Source: Halostreptopolyspora alba (GTDB lineage Bacteria > Actinomycetota > Actinomycetes > Streptosporangiales > Streptosporangiaceae). Taken from it: a stretch of DNA of 64,000 bases. A program made the translations under genes and the position numbers. Positions 10,910-19,439 of the stretch are shown here, one piece after another; the first letter of the stretch is position 1, and each line of letters begins with the position of its first letter. Location of the stretch: the NCBI GenBank assembly GCA_003725585.1, contig RJMB01000007.1, forward strand, positions 62,001 to 126,000. Direction: 5' to 3'. The notes beneath the pieces are model-generated. The model did not search any database, was not told the origin of the DNA, and saw nothing but the letters and a program-made list of their open reading frames with translations.

Positions 10910-11353
10910 CTACTCGCGGGCGAGGGCGGTGACGGTCTCGGGATAGATCGGCACGCCCGTCGTGTTGCCCGGGTTCAGGGCGAGCCCGATCCCCTCGGGC
11001 AGGATGCCCGCGAGCTCGCGTGTGGCCAGGACCGTGTACGGCAGTTCACCGCTGCGTACGTTCAGTTGCGACTCGGAGGTGAAGGCCGGGATGAAGGTCG
11101 AGCCCTCCAGGTCCAGAGTCGGCAGGGCTACGGATCCGTCCTCCTGCTGCCCCGCGCCCTGCGGTAGGGGAACCCAGAGGTCGCCCTCGCGGAGCGCCGA
11201 GATGAAGGCGCTGATCGCGCCGCTCTGTTCGCCCTCGCCCTCGCTCTCGTCCGTCTCCTCGCGGGAGCGCGCCAGCGCCGTGTCGAGCGCCTGCTCCACC
11301 TGGTTGGAGGGAAAGTTCACGGTGTCGTCGACCGGCGTGTCGTCGGTGCTCAT
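10910..11353 (-). CDS. SseB-family protein
   Basis: 147-residue soluble protein of the SseB N-terminal domain family, widespread in actinomycetes and of unknown role there (the name comes from a Salmonella secretion protein; no secretion function is implied). Visible: a polar N-terminus, an acidic linker ESEGEGEQSG, the domain start DLWVPLPQG, and the conserved PAFTSESQLN and GIGLALNPGNTTGVPIYPE stretches. Start uncertain: ATG 11353, or an in-frame TTG at 11368; AAGGAG lies just upstream of the TTG. Divergent from the SGNH hydrolase. Confidence 0.75.
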   Translation of the reverse strand: MSTDDTPVDDTVNFPSNQVEQALDTALARSREETDESEGEGEQSGAISAFISALREGDLWVPLPQGAGQQEDGSVALPTLDLEGSTFIPAFTSESQLNVRSGELPYTVLATRELAGILPEGIGLALNPGNTTGVPIYPETVTALARE

Positions 11354-11415
11354 GGCTGCGGTTGTCAACTCCTTGGCGGCTGGCGGGCCCTAGTGTCCGC
11401 CAGCCGATCGACTGC

Positions 11416-11467
11416 GGTACGGCACGCCGTCGTTAGTCGGCGGTATGCTTGTCAGGCACGCCGTACC
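11416..11467. repeat. Imperfect inverted repeat in a divergent promoter region
   Basis: GGTACGGCACGCC (11416-11428) and GGCACGCCGTACC (11455-11467) pair over 11 of 13 positions across a 26-base spacer. It lies between the divergent SseB-like and SGNH genes, so it could be an operator or a hairpin in the leader. Function unknown. Confidence 0.4.
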
Positions 11468-11593
11468 CTGCCTTTCCGCTTTGACACATGCACATCGGAC
11501 AGCGAAAGGCACACCCGATCCCCGCCTACCCGCGCGTTCGCCCCGGATCGCGGCGTGTCGCGGTTGATTGACCCACGTGCACGATTGGTTACC

Positions 11594-12487
11594 GTGACTG
11601 ATCTGGAGATGAATCCCCCAGTAGCCGCGCAGACGGAGAACCCGGTGGTCATTCGCTCGTACATGGCGATCGGGGACAGTCTGACCGAGGGCCTCGACGA
11701 TCTCGGCCCCGACGGAGAGTATCGGGGTTTCGCCGACCGTCTCGCGGAGCACCTGGGCTCTGCCGTTCCCGGATTCCGCTACGCCAACCTCGCGGTGCGC
11801 GGACGGCGCATGCGCCACATCTTCGGGGAGCAGTTGGAGCAGGCGCTGGGGTGCGCACCGGACCTCGTCACCGTGCACGCCGGCGGCAACGACATCCTGC
11901 GACCGAACGCCGACCTCGACGCGCTCGCGGCCGAGTTCGAGCGCGGTATCGCGCGGCTACGCGAGGCCGGTACCAGGGTCGTGATCCTCTCCGGGCACGA
12001 CACCGGCTGGATCCCGGTGCTGCGCGTCTATCGAGGCCGGATCGCCGTGTTCAGTATGCACCTGCGAGCGATCGCCGAACGCACCGAAAGCGACATCGTC
12101 GACCTGTGGGCGATGGAGGCCCTCAACGACCCCCGCGCCTGGAGCGTCGACCGGCTGCACTTCAACGCCCACGGACACCGCATCGTGGCGGCTCGGATCG
12201 CCGATGCGCTCGGCTGGCCCATGGGCGACCGCGAGATCTGGGCGCGCCCCTGGTCGAGCCCACCCCGGCAGTTGCCGCGTATCCTGCGTCGCCGCGAGAC
12301 CCTGAGGTGGGCCCGCGAGCACCTCGTCCCGTGGCTCAGCCGCCGCGCGCTCGGCCGGTCCTCGGGTGACGGCCGGCGCCCCAAGCGGCCCGAACTCGTC
12401 GAACTGAACCCCCGGTCCACACCCAACCGTCACCTTGGCGCGGAGCGGAGCAGCGACCCCGACGTCCAGCCACGCGACGACGGCTGA
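11594..12487 (+). CDS. SGNH/GDSL-family hydrolase
   Basis: About 297-residue lipase/esterase-like protein. Block I MAIGDSLTEGLDD carries the catalytic serine, block III HAGGNDIL the oxyanion asparagine, and DRLHFNAHGH (block V) the Asp-His pair. There is no signal peptide, so it is probably cytoplasmic. The C-terminal 80 residues are Arg/Pro-rich and poorly ordered. GTG 11594 is one possible start; ATG 11609 (with adjacent GGAG) is another and does not change the domain. The substrate cannot be read from the sequence. Confidence 0.88.
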   Translation: MTDLEMNPPVAAQTENPVVIRSYMAIGDSLTEGLDDLGPDGEYRGFADRLAEHLGSAVPGFRYANLAVRGRRMRHIFGEQLEQALGCAPDLVTVHAGGNDILRPNADLDALAAEFERGIARLREAGTRVVILSGHDTGWIPVLRVYRGRIAVFSMHLRAIAERTESDIVDLWAMEALNDPRAWSVDRLHFNAHGHRIVAARIADALGWPMGDREIWARPWSSPPRQLPRILRRRETLRWAREHLVPWLSRRALGRSSGDGRRPKRPELVELNPRSTPNRHLGAERSSDPDVQPRDDG

Positions 12488-12524
12488 AACAGCGGACAGT
12501 GCCCCTCCTAGCGGTGGGCGGCGC

Positions 12525-13691
12525 TCAGTGCTGGGCCAGATTGCGGATCAGGTCGCTGACGTGCACGATTCCAGTGCACTGGCCGAACTCGTTGACGGTG
12601 ATGATGTCGTCGTAGACCCGATCGCGGTCGGTGCCCGCCGCGCGCAGCGCCGCCATCGCGGGCAGCCCGCGGGGCACCGTTCTGGGGGAGTCGGCCAGCC
12701 GCTCGGCCGGACGCCGCGCGTGCAGCGCGTGCCCGTAGGGGCCGGTGATCGCGAGTAGGAACCGTGACCGGTCGATCAGGCCGATCGGGCGGTCACGGTG
12801 GTCGATCAGGATGACACTGTTCAGGGCCGGGTCGTTGGTGAAGAGATCGAGGACCTCCTCGGCCGTCGCCTCGGCGGTCACCGCCACCGGCGGACCCATG
12901 AACTCCGACACCCGGGGGCCGGTGTCGGAAACCGACGCCTCGGAGGTGACGGAGGGATCGGGTACCGGGTTCACACGGTCTCCGGGAGACCAATCGGTGC
13001 CGGCGAAGAAGGGCCCGCGCGCGAGCCGGACCCCGATGTCCCGGAGCTTCACGAGCTGCGCCACCGTGGCGACTCCCGTGGCCATGGGATAGATCCCGGA
13101 CCCGCGTCCGATCAGCGCAAGGCCCTCGATGACCGCCACCCGGCGATCGTCGGAGGGAATGCCGGTGACGATTCCGGGATCGATACGGAGCAGGAAGGGG
13201 TCGGTCTCCAGGAGCAGGTCCGGGGGGACCGAGGAGGTCCCGAACGCGCAGCGGAACCCGCGCGCCCGCAGCTCGCGGACACCGTGGAGGAGTGTCTCAC
13301 GCGGCAGGTCGCGCAGCTGCGTGTCGAGCATCAGGGTGATGTCGCGCGGCCGGCGCCCCGCGCGGCGAAGTTCGTTCTCGACCAGTTCGAGCGTGTCGGG
13401 AACGGAGGCCACGGTGGCGGGCAGCGGGAGCACGAGCGGTAACAGCGGTTCCTCGGCCACCGTCCGGCGGGCGATCCGGGCCAGCCGAGCGGCGTGGGTA
13501 GCGGGGTCGCGGGTGCGCGCCTCGGTTTCCGGCCCGGCGTGTTCGACCTCAACGGCGAGCACCGACCCCGCGTCGATGTCAACGATCGGGTGGAAGAGCA
13601 GGTCGTCGCCGACCGTGCCATCGGCTGTGCCCGGAGGGGCGGCGACCCCGTCCCGTGGCGTTCGGTCCGAGAGGGGAGGGAGCGAGGACAC
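12525..13691 (-). CDS. Degenerate EAL-domain protein with C-terminal CBS pair
   Basis: About 388 residues. Residues 30-250 have the outline of an EAL (cyclic-di-GMP phosphodiesterase) domain (FHPIVDIDAGSVLAVEVEHAG; ITLMLDTQLRDLP; LLLETDPFLLRIDPGIV; GVRLARGPFFAGTDW). However, the signature E-A-L is V-E-V, and several metal-binding acids are not apparent. The C-terminal 130 residues look like two CBS repeats (VSEFMGPPVAVTAEATAEEV; PIGLIDRSRFLLAI; CTGIVHVSDLIRNL). Likely a non-catalytic sensor of a nucleotide. GTG 13691 chosen; another in-frame GTG at 13736 is possible. Confidence 0.75.
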   Translation of the reverse strand: MSSLPPLSDRTPRDGVAAPPGTADGTVGDDLLFHPIVDIDAGSVLAVEVEHAGPETEARTRDPATHAARLARIARRTVAEEPLLPLVLPLPATVASVPDTLELVENELRRAGRRPRDITLMLDTQLRDLPRETLLHGVRELRARGFRCAFGTSSVPPDLLLETDPFLLRIDPGIVTGIPSDDRRVAVIEGLALIGRGSGIYPMATGVATVAQLVKLRDIGVRLARGPFFAGTDWSPGDRVNPVPDPSVTSEASVSDTGPRVSEFMGPPVAVTAEATAEEVLDLFTNDPALNSVILIDHRDRPIGLIDRSRFLLAITGPYGHALHARRPAERLADSPRTVPRGLPAMAALRAAGTDRDRVYDDIITVNEFGQCTGIVHVSDLIRNLAQH

Positions 13692-13947
13692 TCCGTCATT
13701 CTCGCCGGGTACCCCACCGCGGCACAGGGGAATCACCGAGTTTTCACGCGGTGTTTCCCGTCATGTGCGCGGCCGTTGGGCTGTGTTGTTCGAAGCGCGA
13801 CGGAGTCGCCCCTGGGGCGCGGGGCCGGGGAGGCGGAACCCTCGGCGCCCGCGGTTCGTCGTTGAGTGGCGAGTTTACTGCTGGGCGGCGCACCCGTGGC
13901 GCGTCCAGAACCCCGCCGGCCCTCGAACAGGGCGACCAGCGGGCCGC

Positions 13948-15216
13948 TCACGGACGGCGGAAGACCACCGCGATGTTGTGACCACCGAAACCGAACGACT
14001 CGTTGAGTGCCGCCACGGCACTGTCGGGAAGTTCGCGTTGCTTGTCGCGGACGATCTCCACCTGGACATCGGGGTCGAGCTCGTCGATGTTGATGGTCGG
14101 CGGAATCCGGCCCTCGTGGAGGGTGAGGATCGCCGCGATGGACTCCACCGAGCCCGCGCCACCGAGTAGGTGGCCGGTCATGGACTTCGTCGAGGTGACC
14201 GAGACCTGGTCGGCCGCGGAGTCCCCGAGCGCCTGGCGGATGGCCACGGTCTCGCTGACGTCACCCATGGGTGTCGAGGTCGCGTGCGCGTTGATGTGGG
14301 CGATGTCGGAGGGCTTCAGGTCGGCGTCGGTCAGCGCGTTCTGAATAGCGCGGGTTTGCCCGACACCGTCCGGATCGGGCGCGACGATGTCGTAGGCGTC
14401 GTCGGAGTATCCGGCGCCGGCCGCCGTGGCGTAGACCCGGGCGCCGCGCCTGGCCGCGTGCTCGGCGGACTCCAGGACCACGACCCCGGCGCCCTCGCCC
14501 ATGACGAAACCGTCACGGTTGACGTCCCAGGGACGCGAGGCCCGCTGCGGATCGTCGTTGCGAGTGGACAGCGCCCGCATGGAGGCGAACGAGGCGATGT
14601 TCAGCGGGTGCAGGGCGGCCTCGGTTCCGCCCGCGATCACGATGTCGGCGCGCCCCCGGCGGATCATGCCGATGGCGTCGGCGATGGCCTCGGCGCTCGA
14701 CGCGCAGGCGCTGACCGGGGAGTGAGCCCCCGCCCGCGCGCTGAACTCCAGCGCGACGGCGGCCGCGGGGCTGTTGGGCATCAGCATCGGCACCGTGAAC
14801 GGGGAGACACGTTTCCAGCCCTTCTCGCGGAACGTGTCGTACTGCTCGAGGATCGTCAGGATCCCGCCGATCCCGCTGGAGAGGACCACCCCCATACGGA
14901 TGGGGTCGGCCTCGGGGGCACCCGCGTCCTCCCACGCCTCGCGCGCCGCGATCAGCGCGAGCTGCTGGGTGCGGTCGAGGCGGCGCATCCGCGCGCGTGG
15001 CAGCTTCTCGGAGGGGTCCACGGCGATCCTGCCGGCGAACTGAACCGGCAGCTCCTCGGCCCACTCCTCATTGATGGGCGAGATTCCAGACCGGCCCTCG
15101 AGGAGCCCTGACCAGGTCGTGGCAACGTCACCCCCGAGCGGTGTGGTCGCGCCGAGCCCGGTGACGACGACGTCGGTGGGACCATCCCCGCGTGTGCGCG
15201 GAGCATAGCTACTCAT
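13948..15216 (-). CDS. fabF: FabF, beta-ketoacyl-ACP synthase II
   Basis: 422-residue condensing enzyme that elongates acyl-ACP with malonyl-ACP. The Cys-His-His triad is visible in SACASSAEAIADAI, NAHATSTPMGDV and KSMTGHLLGGAGS, with the glycine-rich FGFGGHN near the C-terminus. It is the last gene of fabD-fabH-acpP-fabF. The first 13 residues, before the conserved TDVVVTGLGATTPLGG, are unusual: the DNA there is a CRISPR-repeat-like sequence read as APRTRGDGP. Confidence 0.95.
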   Translation of the reverse strand: MSSYAPRTRGDGPTDVVVTGLGATTPLGGDVATTWSGLLEGRSGISPINEEWAEELPVQFAGRIAVDPSEKLPRARMRRLDRTQQLALIAAREAWEDAGAPEADPIRMGVVLSSGIGGILTILEQYDTFREKGWKRVSPFTVPMLMPNSPAAAVALEFSARAGAHSPVSACASSAEAIADAIGMIRRGRADIVIAGGTEAALHPLNIASFASMRALSTRNDDPQRASRPWDVNRDGFVMGEGAGVVVLESAEHAARRGARVYATAAGAGYSDDAYDIVAPDPDGVGQTRAIQNALTDADLKPSDIAHINAHATSTPMGDVSETVAIRQALGDSAADQVSVTSTKSMTGHLLGGAGSVESIAAILTLHEGRIPPTINIDELDPDVQVEIVRDKQRELPDSAVAALNESFGFGGHNIAVVFRRP

Positions 15217-15260
15217 TGCTCGCTCGCCCTTCGGACCATCCCGCCTGCGCGGGGAGTGTG
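15178..15260 (-). repeat. Two CRISPR-repeat-like elements at the fabF start
   Basis: On the minus strand, element 1 (15260-15232) contains CTCCCCGCGCAGGCGGG then ATGGTCC. Element 2 (15206-15178) contains GCTCCGCGCACACGCGGGGA then TGGTCCC. Both resemble type I-E repeats of actinomycetes (GTGCTCCCCGCGCANGCGGGG...). They are 54 bases apart start to start, not the usual 61, and the second is inside the fabF coding region. There are no further repeats and no cas genes, so this is not a working array. Confidence 0.5.
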
Positions 15261-15383
15261 GATTCTGGGTCGCCCCCGGACGGCGAAGGCCGTGGGGGTG
15301 GCTGGCGCGCCGCGCTACCGGTGCCCGCCGGAGGCCCTCCCGGGGGAGCGGCGACCGGCGGGCCCGCGCACGCGGCCGGCCTC

Positions 15384-15623
15384 CTACTGCTGGATGTAGT
15401 TGATGACGTCCTTGACCGTCTTGAGGTCCTTGAGCTGGTCGTCCGGGATCTCGACCCCGAAGCGGTCCTGCGCGGCGACCGCGATCTCCACCATGGACAG
15501 GGAGTCGATGTCGAGGTCGTCGACGAAGCTCTTCTCCGGTGTCACGTCGGCGGCGGGGACGCCGGCGATCTCGTCGATGATCTCGCCGAGACCAGCCAGG
15601 ATCTCCTCTTCAGAGTGGGCCAT
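15384..15623 (-). CDS. acpP: Acyl carrier protein
   Basis: 79-residue acidic carrier protein of type II fatty acid synthesis. The phosphopantetheine attachment serine lies in DDLDIDSLSMVEI (Ser41). The start ATG 15623 gives the usual N-terminus (MAHSEEEILAGLGEIIDEIAG) and is preceded by AAGGAGA. It sits between fabH and fabF, as in Streptomyces. Confidence 0.97.
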   Translation of the reverse strand: MAHSEEEILAGLGEIIDEIAGVPAADVTPEKSFVDDLDIDSLSMVEIAVAAQDRFGVEIPDDQLKDLKTVKDVINYIQQ

Positions 15624-15697
15624 CTTGCGGTGTCTCCTTCTGGTAGAGAAATCGGGTGTTGCCGTGGGCTCGGGCGCGTACACGCCCCCACGTGTGT

Positions 15698-16651
15698 CTA
15701 GGGAATCCGCAGCACCTGGGCCGCGTAGGTCAGGCCGGCGCCGAATCCCAGGGTGAGCACTGTGCTCCCCGAGGGCAGCTCGCCGCGTCCGCTCATCCGC
15801 GAGATCGCGAGAGGGATGGACGCCGACGAGGTGTTGCCCGCGGTGACGATATCGCGCGCGATGAGCGCCTGCGGAGCGCCCAGCTTGCGCGCGATGCCCT
15901 CGACGATGCGCAGGTTGGCCTGATGCGGAACGAACGCGGTGAGCTCCGTGGGCGGTATCCCGGCTCGTTCCAGCGCCTGTAGCGCGACCGAGTGGAGCTC
16001 GGTGGTCGTCCACCGGAACACCGTCTGGCCCTCCTGGTACAGGTACTTGTTCTCGCGGAGGTAGATCGTGTCGGCGCCGTCGCCCGCGCTTCCCCACGCG
16101 ACCGGGCCGATGCCCGGTGTCTCAGCGGGGGTGACCACCGCCGCTCCGGCACCGTCGGCGAAGATCACACAGGTGGAGCGGTCGTCCCAGTCGACCCAGT
16201 CGGAGAGCTTCTCCGAACCGACCACCAGTACGTTCCGGGCGGATCCGGTACGCACGGCGTCCGAGGCCGTGTTGAGCGCGTAGCAGAATCCGGCGCAGGC
16301 GGCGTTCAGGTCGAAGGCGCCGGGGGCGTTGATCCCCAGGCGTGTGGCGACGCTCGCAGCGGCGTGGGGGATCTGGTCGACCTTGGTGCATGTGGCGACG
16401 ATCACCAGGTCGATCTCGTCGGGCGAGACACCGCCCGCGGCGAGAGCCTTACCGCCGGCGGAGACCGCCATGCTGACCACGGTCTCGTCCTCGCTGGCGA
16501 TGCGGCGTTCCTCGATGCCGACCCTGCTTCGAACCCACTCGTCGGTGGTGTCGACACGCGAGGCGAGGTCGTCGTTGGTGACGACGTTTCCGGGCTGGTA
16601 CTCACCGAAAGCGGCGACTCGTGCGCCGGCCGTGACGGCGGAGAGGTTCAT
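15698..16651 (-). CDS. fabH: FabH, beta-ketoacyl-ACP synthase III
   Basis: 317-residue initiating condensing enzyme joining an acyl-CoA starter to malonyl-ACP; in actinomycetes it favours branched starters. The Cys-His-Asn triad is seen in NAACAGFCYAL, PHQANLRI and TAGNTSSASI. The ATG at 16651 overlaps the fabD stop, so the two are translationally coupled. Confidence 0.96.
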   Translation of the reverse strand: MNLSAVTAGARVAAFGEYQPGNVVTNDDLASRVDTTDEWVRSRVGIEERRIASEDETVVSMAVSAGGKALAAGGVSPDEIDLVIVATCTKVDQIPHAAASVATRLGINAPGAFDLNAACAGFCYALNTASDAVRTGSARNVLVVGSEKLSDWVDWDDRSTCVIFADGAGAAVVTPAETPGIGPVAWGSAGDGADTIYLRENKYLYQEGQTVFRWTTTELHSVALQALERAGIPPTELTAFVPHQANLRIVEGIARKLGAPQALIARDIVTAGNTSSASIPLAISRMSGRGELPSGSTVLTLGFGAGLTYAAQVLRIP

Positions 16652-17610
16652 CAGGCACGACCTTCCGGGGGGAGGGGCGAGCCGGCTGAGTGTTCCTTGA
16701 CCAGCTCGCGGGCGCGGTCCAGGTCCTCAGGGCTCTTGACGGCGAGTAGCTCGACGCCGCGTAGGGCACGCTTGGCCAGCCCGACCAGAGTACCGGCGGG
16801 GGGCAGCTCGATCAGCGCGGTGACACCGAGGTCGGCCAGGGTCTGGGTGCAGGCGTCCCACCGCACCGGGGAGCTGATCTGCGCGACGAGCCGGTCGAGG
16901 TACTCGTGCCCGCTGGTGACCACCGCGCCGTCGCGGTTGGAGAGCAAACGGGTCCGCGGGTCGGCGGGGGTGACCGTTTCGGCCACGGCGCGTACCTGTT
17001 CCATGGCCGGCGCCATGTGGTGGGTGTGGAACGCGCCGGCCACCGACAACGGGCGCAGCCGCGCGCGGGCCGGCGGGTTCTCGGTGAGCGCGGCGAGCTG
17101 CTCCTGGGTTCCGGCGGCGACGAACTGTCCGGAGCCGTTGTCGTTGGCGGCCGTCAGCCCGTGGGAGTCCAGGGCGGCCAGGACCTCCTCCCGGTCACCA
17201 CCCAGCACCGCGGCCATACCGGTGGCGATGCTCGCGGAGGCTTCGGCCATGCCGCGGCCACGCTCGGCCACCAGGGTCATGGCCTCCTCGGGGGTGAGTA
17301 CGCCCGCGATACCGGCGGCGGTGAACTCCCCGACGCTGTGCCCGGCGACCGCGTCCACGGACGCCGGCGCGTCCGCGAGGTCGCCGAACAATGCGATGGT
17401 GGCGGCCAGCCCCGCCCCGACGAGCAGCGGTTGGGCGACCGAGGTGTCGCGGATCTCCTCCGCTTCGGCGGTCGTGCCGTAGCGCTTCAGGTCCAGCTGG
17501 GTCACCTCGGACCAACGCTCGAACCGCTCGGTGATGCCGGGGGATTCGAGCCAGGGTTCGAGGAATCCGGGAACCTGGGCGCCTTGGCCGGGAGCGACGA
17601 TTACAAGCAC
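16651..17610 (-). CDS. fabD: FabD, malonyl-CoA:ACP transacylase
   Basis: About 319-residue enzyme that loads malonyl groups onto ACP. The N-terminus LVIVAPGQGAQVPGFL, the nucleophile motif GHSVGEFTAAG and the active-site histidine in GAFHTHHMAPA are visible. The start is taken as GTG 17610 to give the standard N-terminus; GTG 17619 is equally possible. It is the first gene of the operon, divergent from fasR with a shared control region. Confidence 0.95.
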   Translation of the reverse strand: MLVIVAPGQGAQVPGFLEPWLESPGITERFERWSEVTQLDLKRYGTTAEAEEIRDTSVAQPLLVGAGLAATIALFGDLADAPASVDAVAGHSVGEFTAAGIAGVLTPEEAMTLVAERGRGMAEASASIATGMAAVLGGDREEVLAALDSHGLTAANDNGSGQFVAAGTQEQLAALTENPPARARLRPLSVAGAFHTHHMAPAMEQVRAVAETVTPADPRTRLLSNRDGAVVTSGHEYLDRLVAQISSPVRWDACTQTLADLGVTALIELPPAGTLVGLAKRALRGVELLAVKSPEDLDRARELVKEHSAGSPLPPEGRA

Positions 17611-17666
17611 GTCATCCACAGTGCCCTGTGGGGGTTCGCCAGCCGGATGGCGAGAGGTACGAAGTT

Positions 17667-17687
17667 TTCGAGACACGTTTTGTCGAA
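17667..17687. promoter_or_regulatory. Candidate FasR operator between fabD and fasR
   Basis: An inverted repeat TTCGA-N11-TCGAA is flanked by two CGAAGTT copies on the plus strand (17660-17666 region and 17684-17690). It lies 57-77 bases before fabD in the divergent region, and is locally AT-richer than its surroundings. FasR of Streptomyces is known to bind the fabDHPF promoter, so this is a likely operator or promoter core; I did not match it to a published consensus. Confidence 0.4.
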
Positions 17688-17807
17688 GTTCCACAAGATT
17701 GTCGCGTGTGGGGGACCGGGGATCCCCGGGGGCGTTCCATCAGCCCCACCTCACACCCCGGGGGAACCCAACCGGTGCCGGTGTGGTGCCACCCTGGAAG
17801 TGTGAGC

Positions 17808-19025
17808 ATGGAATCCACTGACCAGGGTGAGTTCGAACACTTCGCCGACGGGGCCGACGACGACGCCATTCGGGCCGCGACCGTCGCCCGCCTCGAACGC
17901 GCCATGGGCGAGCTCGGCACGGCCGCTGTCTCCCGAATGGAGAGTCGGCTGTCGTGGTTCCGCCGGATGTCGGCGGAGGACCGGTCGTGGGTCGGCCTGG
18001 TGGCACAGTCGGGGGTGGCGGCGTTCGTCGACTGGTTCAAGAGCCCGGACCGCGGTCGTCCCGCCATCACCGTCGAGGTGTTCGGGACCGCGCCGCGCGA
18101 GCTCACCCGTTCGGTAACGCTGCAACAGACCGTCGAGATGATCCGGGTCGTCATCGATGTGGTGGAGGCGCGGGTCGAGGACCTGGCCTCCCCGGGAGGC
18201 GAGCAGCAGCTGCGTGAGGCGGTGCTGCGCTACACGCGCGAGGTGGCGTTCAGCTCGGCCCGGATCTACGCGCGGGCCGCCGAGGCGCGCGGAGCCTGGG
18301 ACGCGCGGCTGGAGGCGCTCATCGTCGACGCGCTCCTGCACGGCGACCGCGAGGAGGGCCTACAGACGTGGGGCTCGGCGTTGGGCTGGTCGCGCACCCC
18401 GGTTATCGCCATCGCGGGTGGGCTGGGAGAGCGGGACAACGAGGGCGCGCTGGATGACATCCGCGCGGCGGCGCGCCGCGCGGGGCACGACGTGTTGGCC
18501 GGGCTCCAGGGGGAACGGGCCGTCGTCGTGCTCGGTGTCAACGACAAGTACGACAAGACGGACGCCCCCATGGCCGCCGCCGAACCACTGGCCGGAATGT
18601 TCGGACCCGGTCCGGTCGTCGTCGGGCCCGCGGTCACCGACCTACAGTCCGCGAACCGCTCGGTGCGCTCGGCGGTGAGCGGCGTCCGGGCAGCCCTCGC
18701 ATGGCCCGACGCGCCGCGTCCGGTGCTCTCCGACGACCTGCTGCCCGAACGGGTCCTGGACGGTGACACCGTGGCGCGCCGCCAGCTCATAGACGAGGTC
18801 TATCATCCATTGAGCGCCGCTGGTTCGCCCCTGTTGGACACTCTCTCGGTGTACCTGGAGCACGCCTCCTCGCTGGAGGCGACCGCGCGGATGCTGTTCG
18901 TGCACCCCAACACGGTTCGGTATCGCCTCAGCCGGATCGCCGAGCTGACCGGCCACGTGCCTTCGGACGGGCGGGGCTCGTTCGTGCTCCGGATAGCGGT
19001 GGCGCTCGGCCGGCTGGAGCGCTGA
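17808..19025 (+). CDS. fasR: FasR, PucR-family activator of fatty acid synthesis genes
   Basis: 405-residue PucR/CdaR-type regulator. The C-terminal helix-turn-helix (LEATARMLFVHPNTVRYRLS, about residues 355-375) is diagnostic. The N-terminal and central parts are regulatory. Its position next to fabD-fabH-acpP-fabF matches Streptomyces FasR, which activates that operon. ATG 17808 is chosen because GGAAG lies 7 bases upstream; the GTG at 17802 is too close to it. Confidence 0.9.
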   Translation: MESTDQGEFEHFADGADDDAIRAATVARLERAMGELGTAAVSRMESRLSWFRRMSAEDRSWVGLVAQSGVAAFVDWFKSPDRGRPAITVEVFGTAPRELTRSVTLQQTVEMIRVVIDVVEARVEDLASPGGEQQLREAVLRYTREVAFSSARIYARAAEARGAWDARLEALIVDALLHGDREEGLQTWGSALGWSRTPVIAIAGGLGERDNEGALDDIRAAARRAGHDVLAGLQGERAVVVLGVNDKYDKTDAPMAAAEPLAGMFGPGPVVVGPAVTDLQSANRSVRSAVSGVRAALAWPDAPRPVLSDDLLPERVLDGDTVARRQLIDEVYHPLSAAGSPLLDTLSVYLEHASSLEATARMLFVHPNTVRYRLSRIAELTGHVPSDGRGSFVLRIAVALGRLER

Positions 19026-19439
19026 CGGGCACCGGTGCGGTGCCGGCACGGGGGCGGCGCGCGGCCCGTGAGCTGTCGGAACCGTGACCCGGTGACCGGG
19101 AGCGCCGTGGTTACCGAGGTTCGCTGGGGCGCGATGGGAGAGGCGTGCCGGCGGTAGACTGTCGACACCGCCGTGCTGTGTGAGCCAGTTGGCACGACCT
19201 CGCCGCCAATCGTGTGAACAGAGTGTGAGTCGAACGCGTCTACGCGGGTAGGGAATCGCGACAAGCTGGGAGCAAAAGCGCGGATCGGAGTACTATGTGA
19301 CTCGCGGCGAGCGACGGGAGACCACGCTCCTGCACGGACACGGAGTCGGTCACTTCGGGCGCAACCTGCGGCTCCACCCATGGGGCCTCGACATCTCCCA
19401 GCGCACGAGTCCGCGGACGAGGATTGGGGGATTTGGGCA
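19026..19439. other. Intergenic region upstream of a membrane-protein gene
   Basis: About 414 bases with no gene that I can support; both long open frames here lack protein-like composition. It begins with the fasR hairpin and should hold the promoter of the following membrane-protein gene. A TACTAT hexamer at about 19292 could be a -10 element, without a convincing -35. Confidence 0.4.
19028..19044 (+). terminator. Hairpin after fasR
   Basis: GGCACCG-GTG-CGGTGCC, a 7-bp GC-rich stem with 3-base loop directly after the fasR stop. No T-run. Confidence 0.45.

Noticed and set aside
15992-17482. 496-codon plus-strand open frame opposite fabH/fabD
   Set aside because: Shadow of the fatty-acid operon; no motif.
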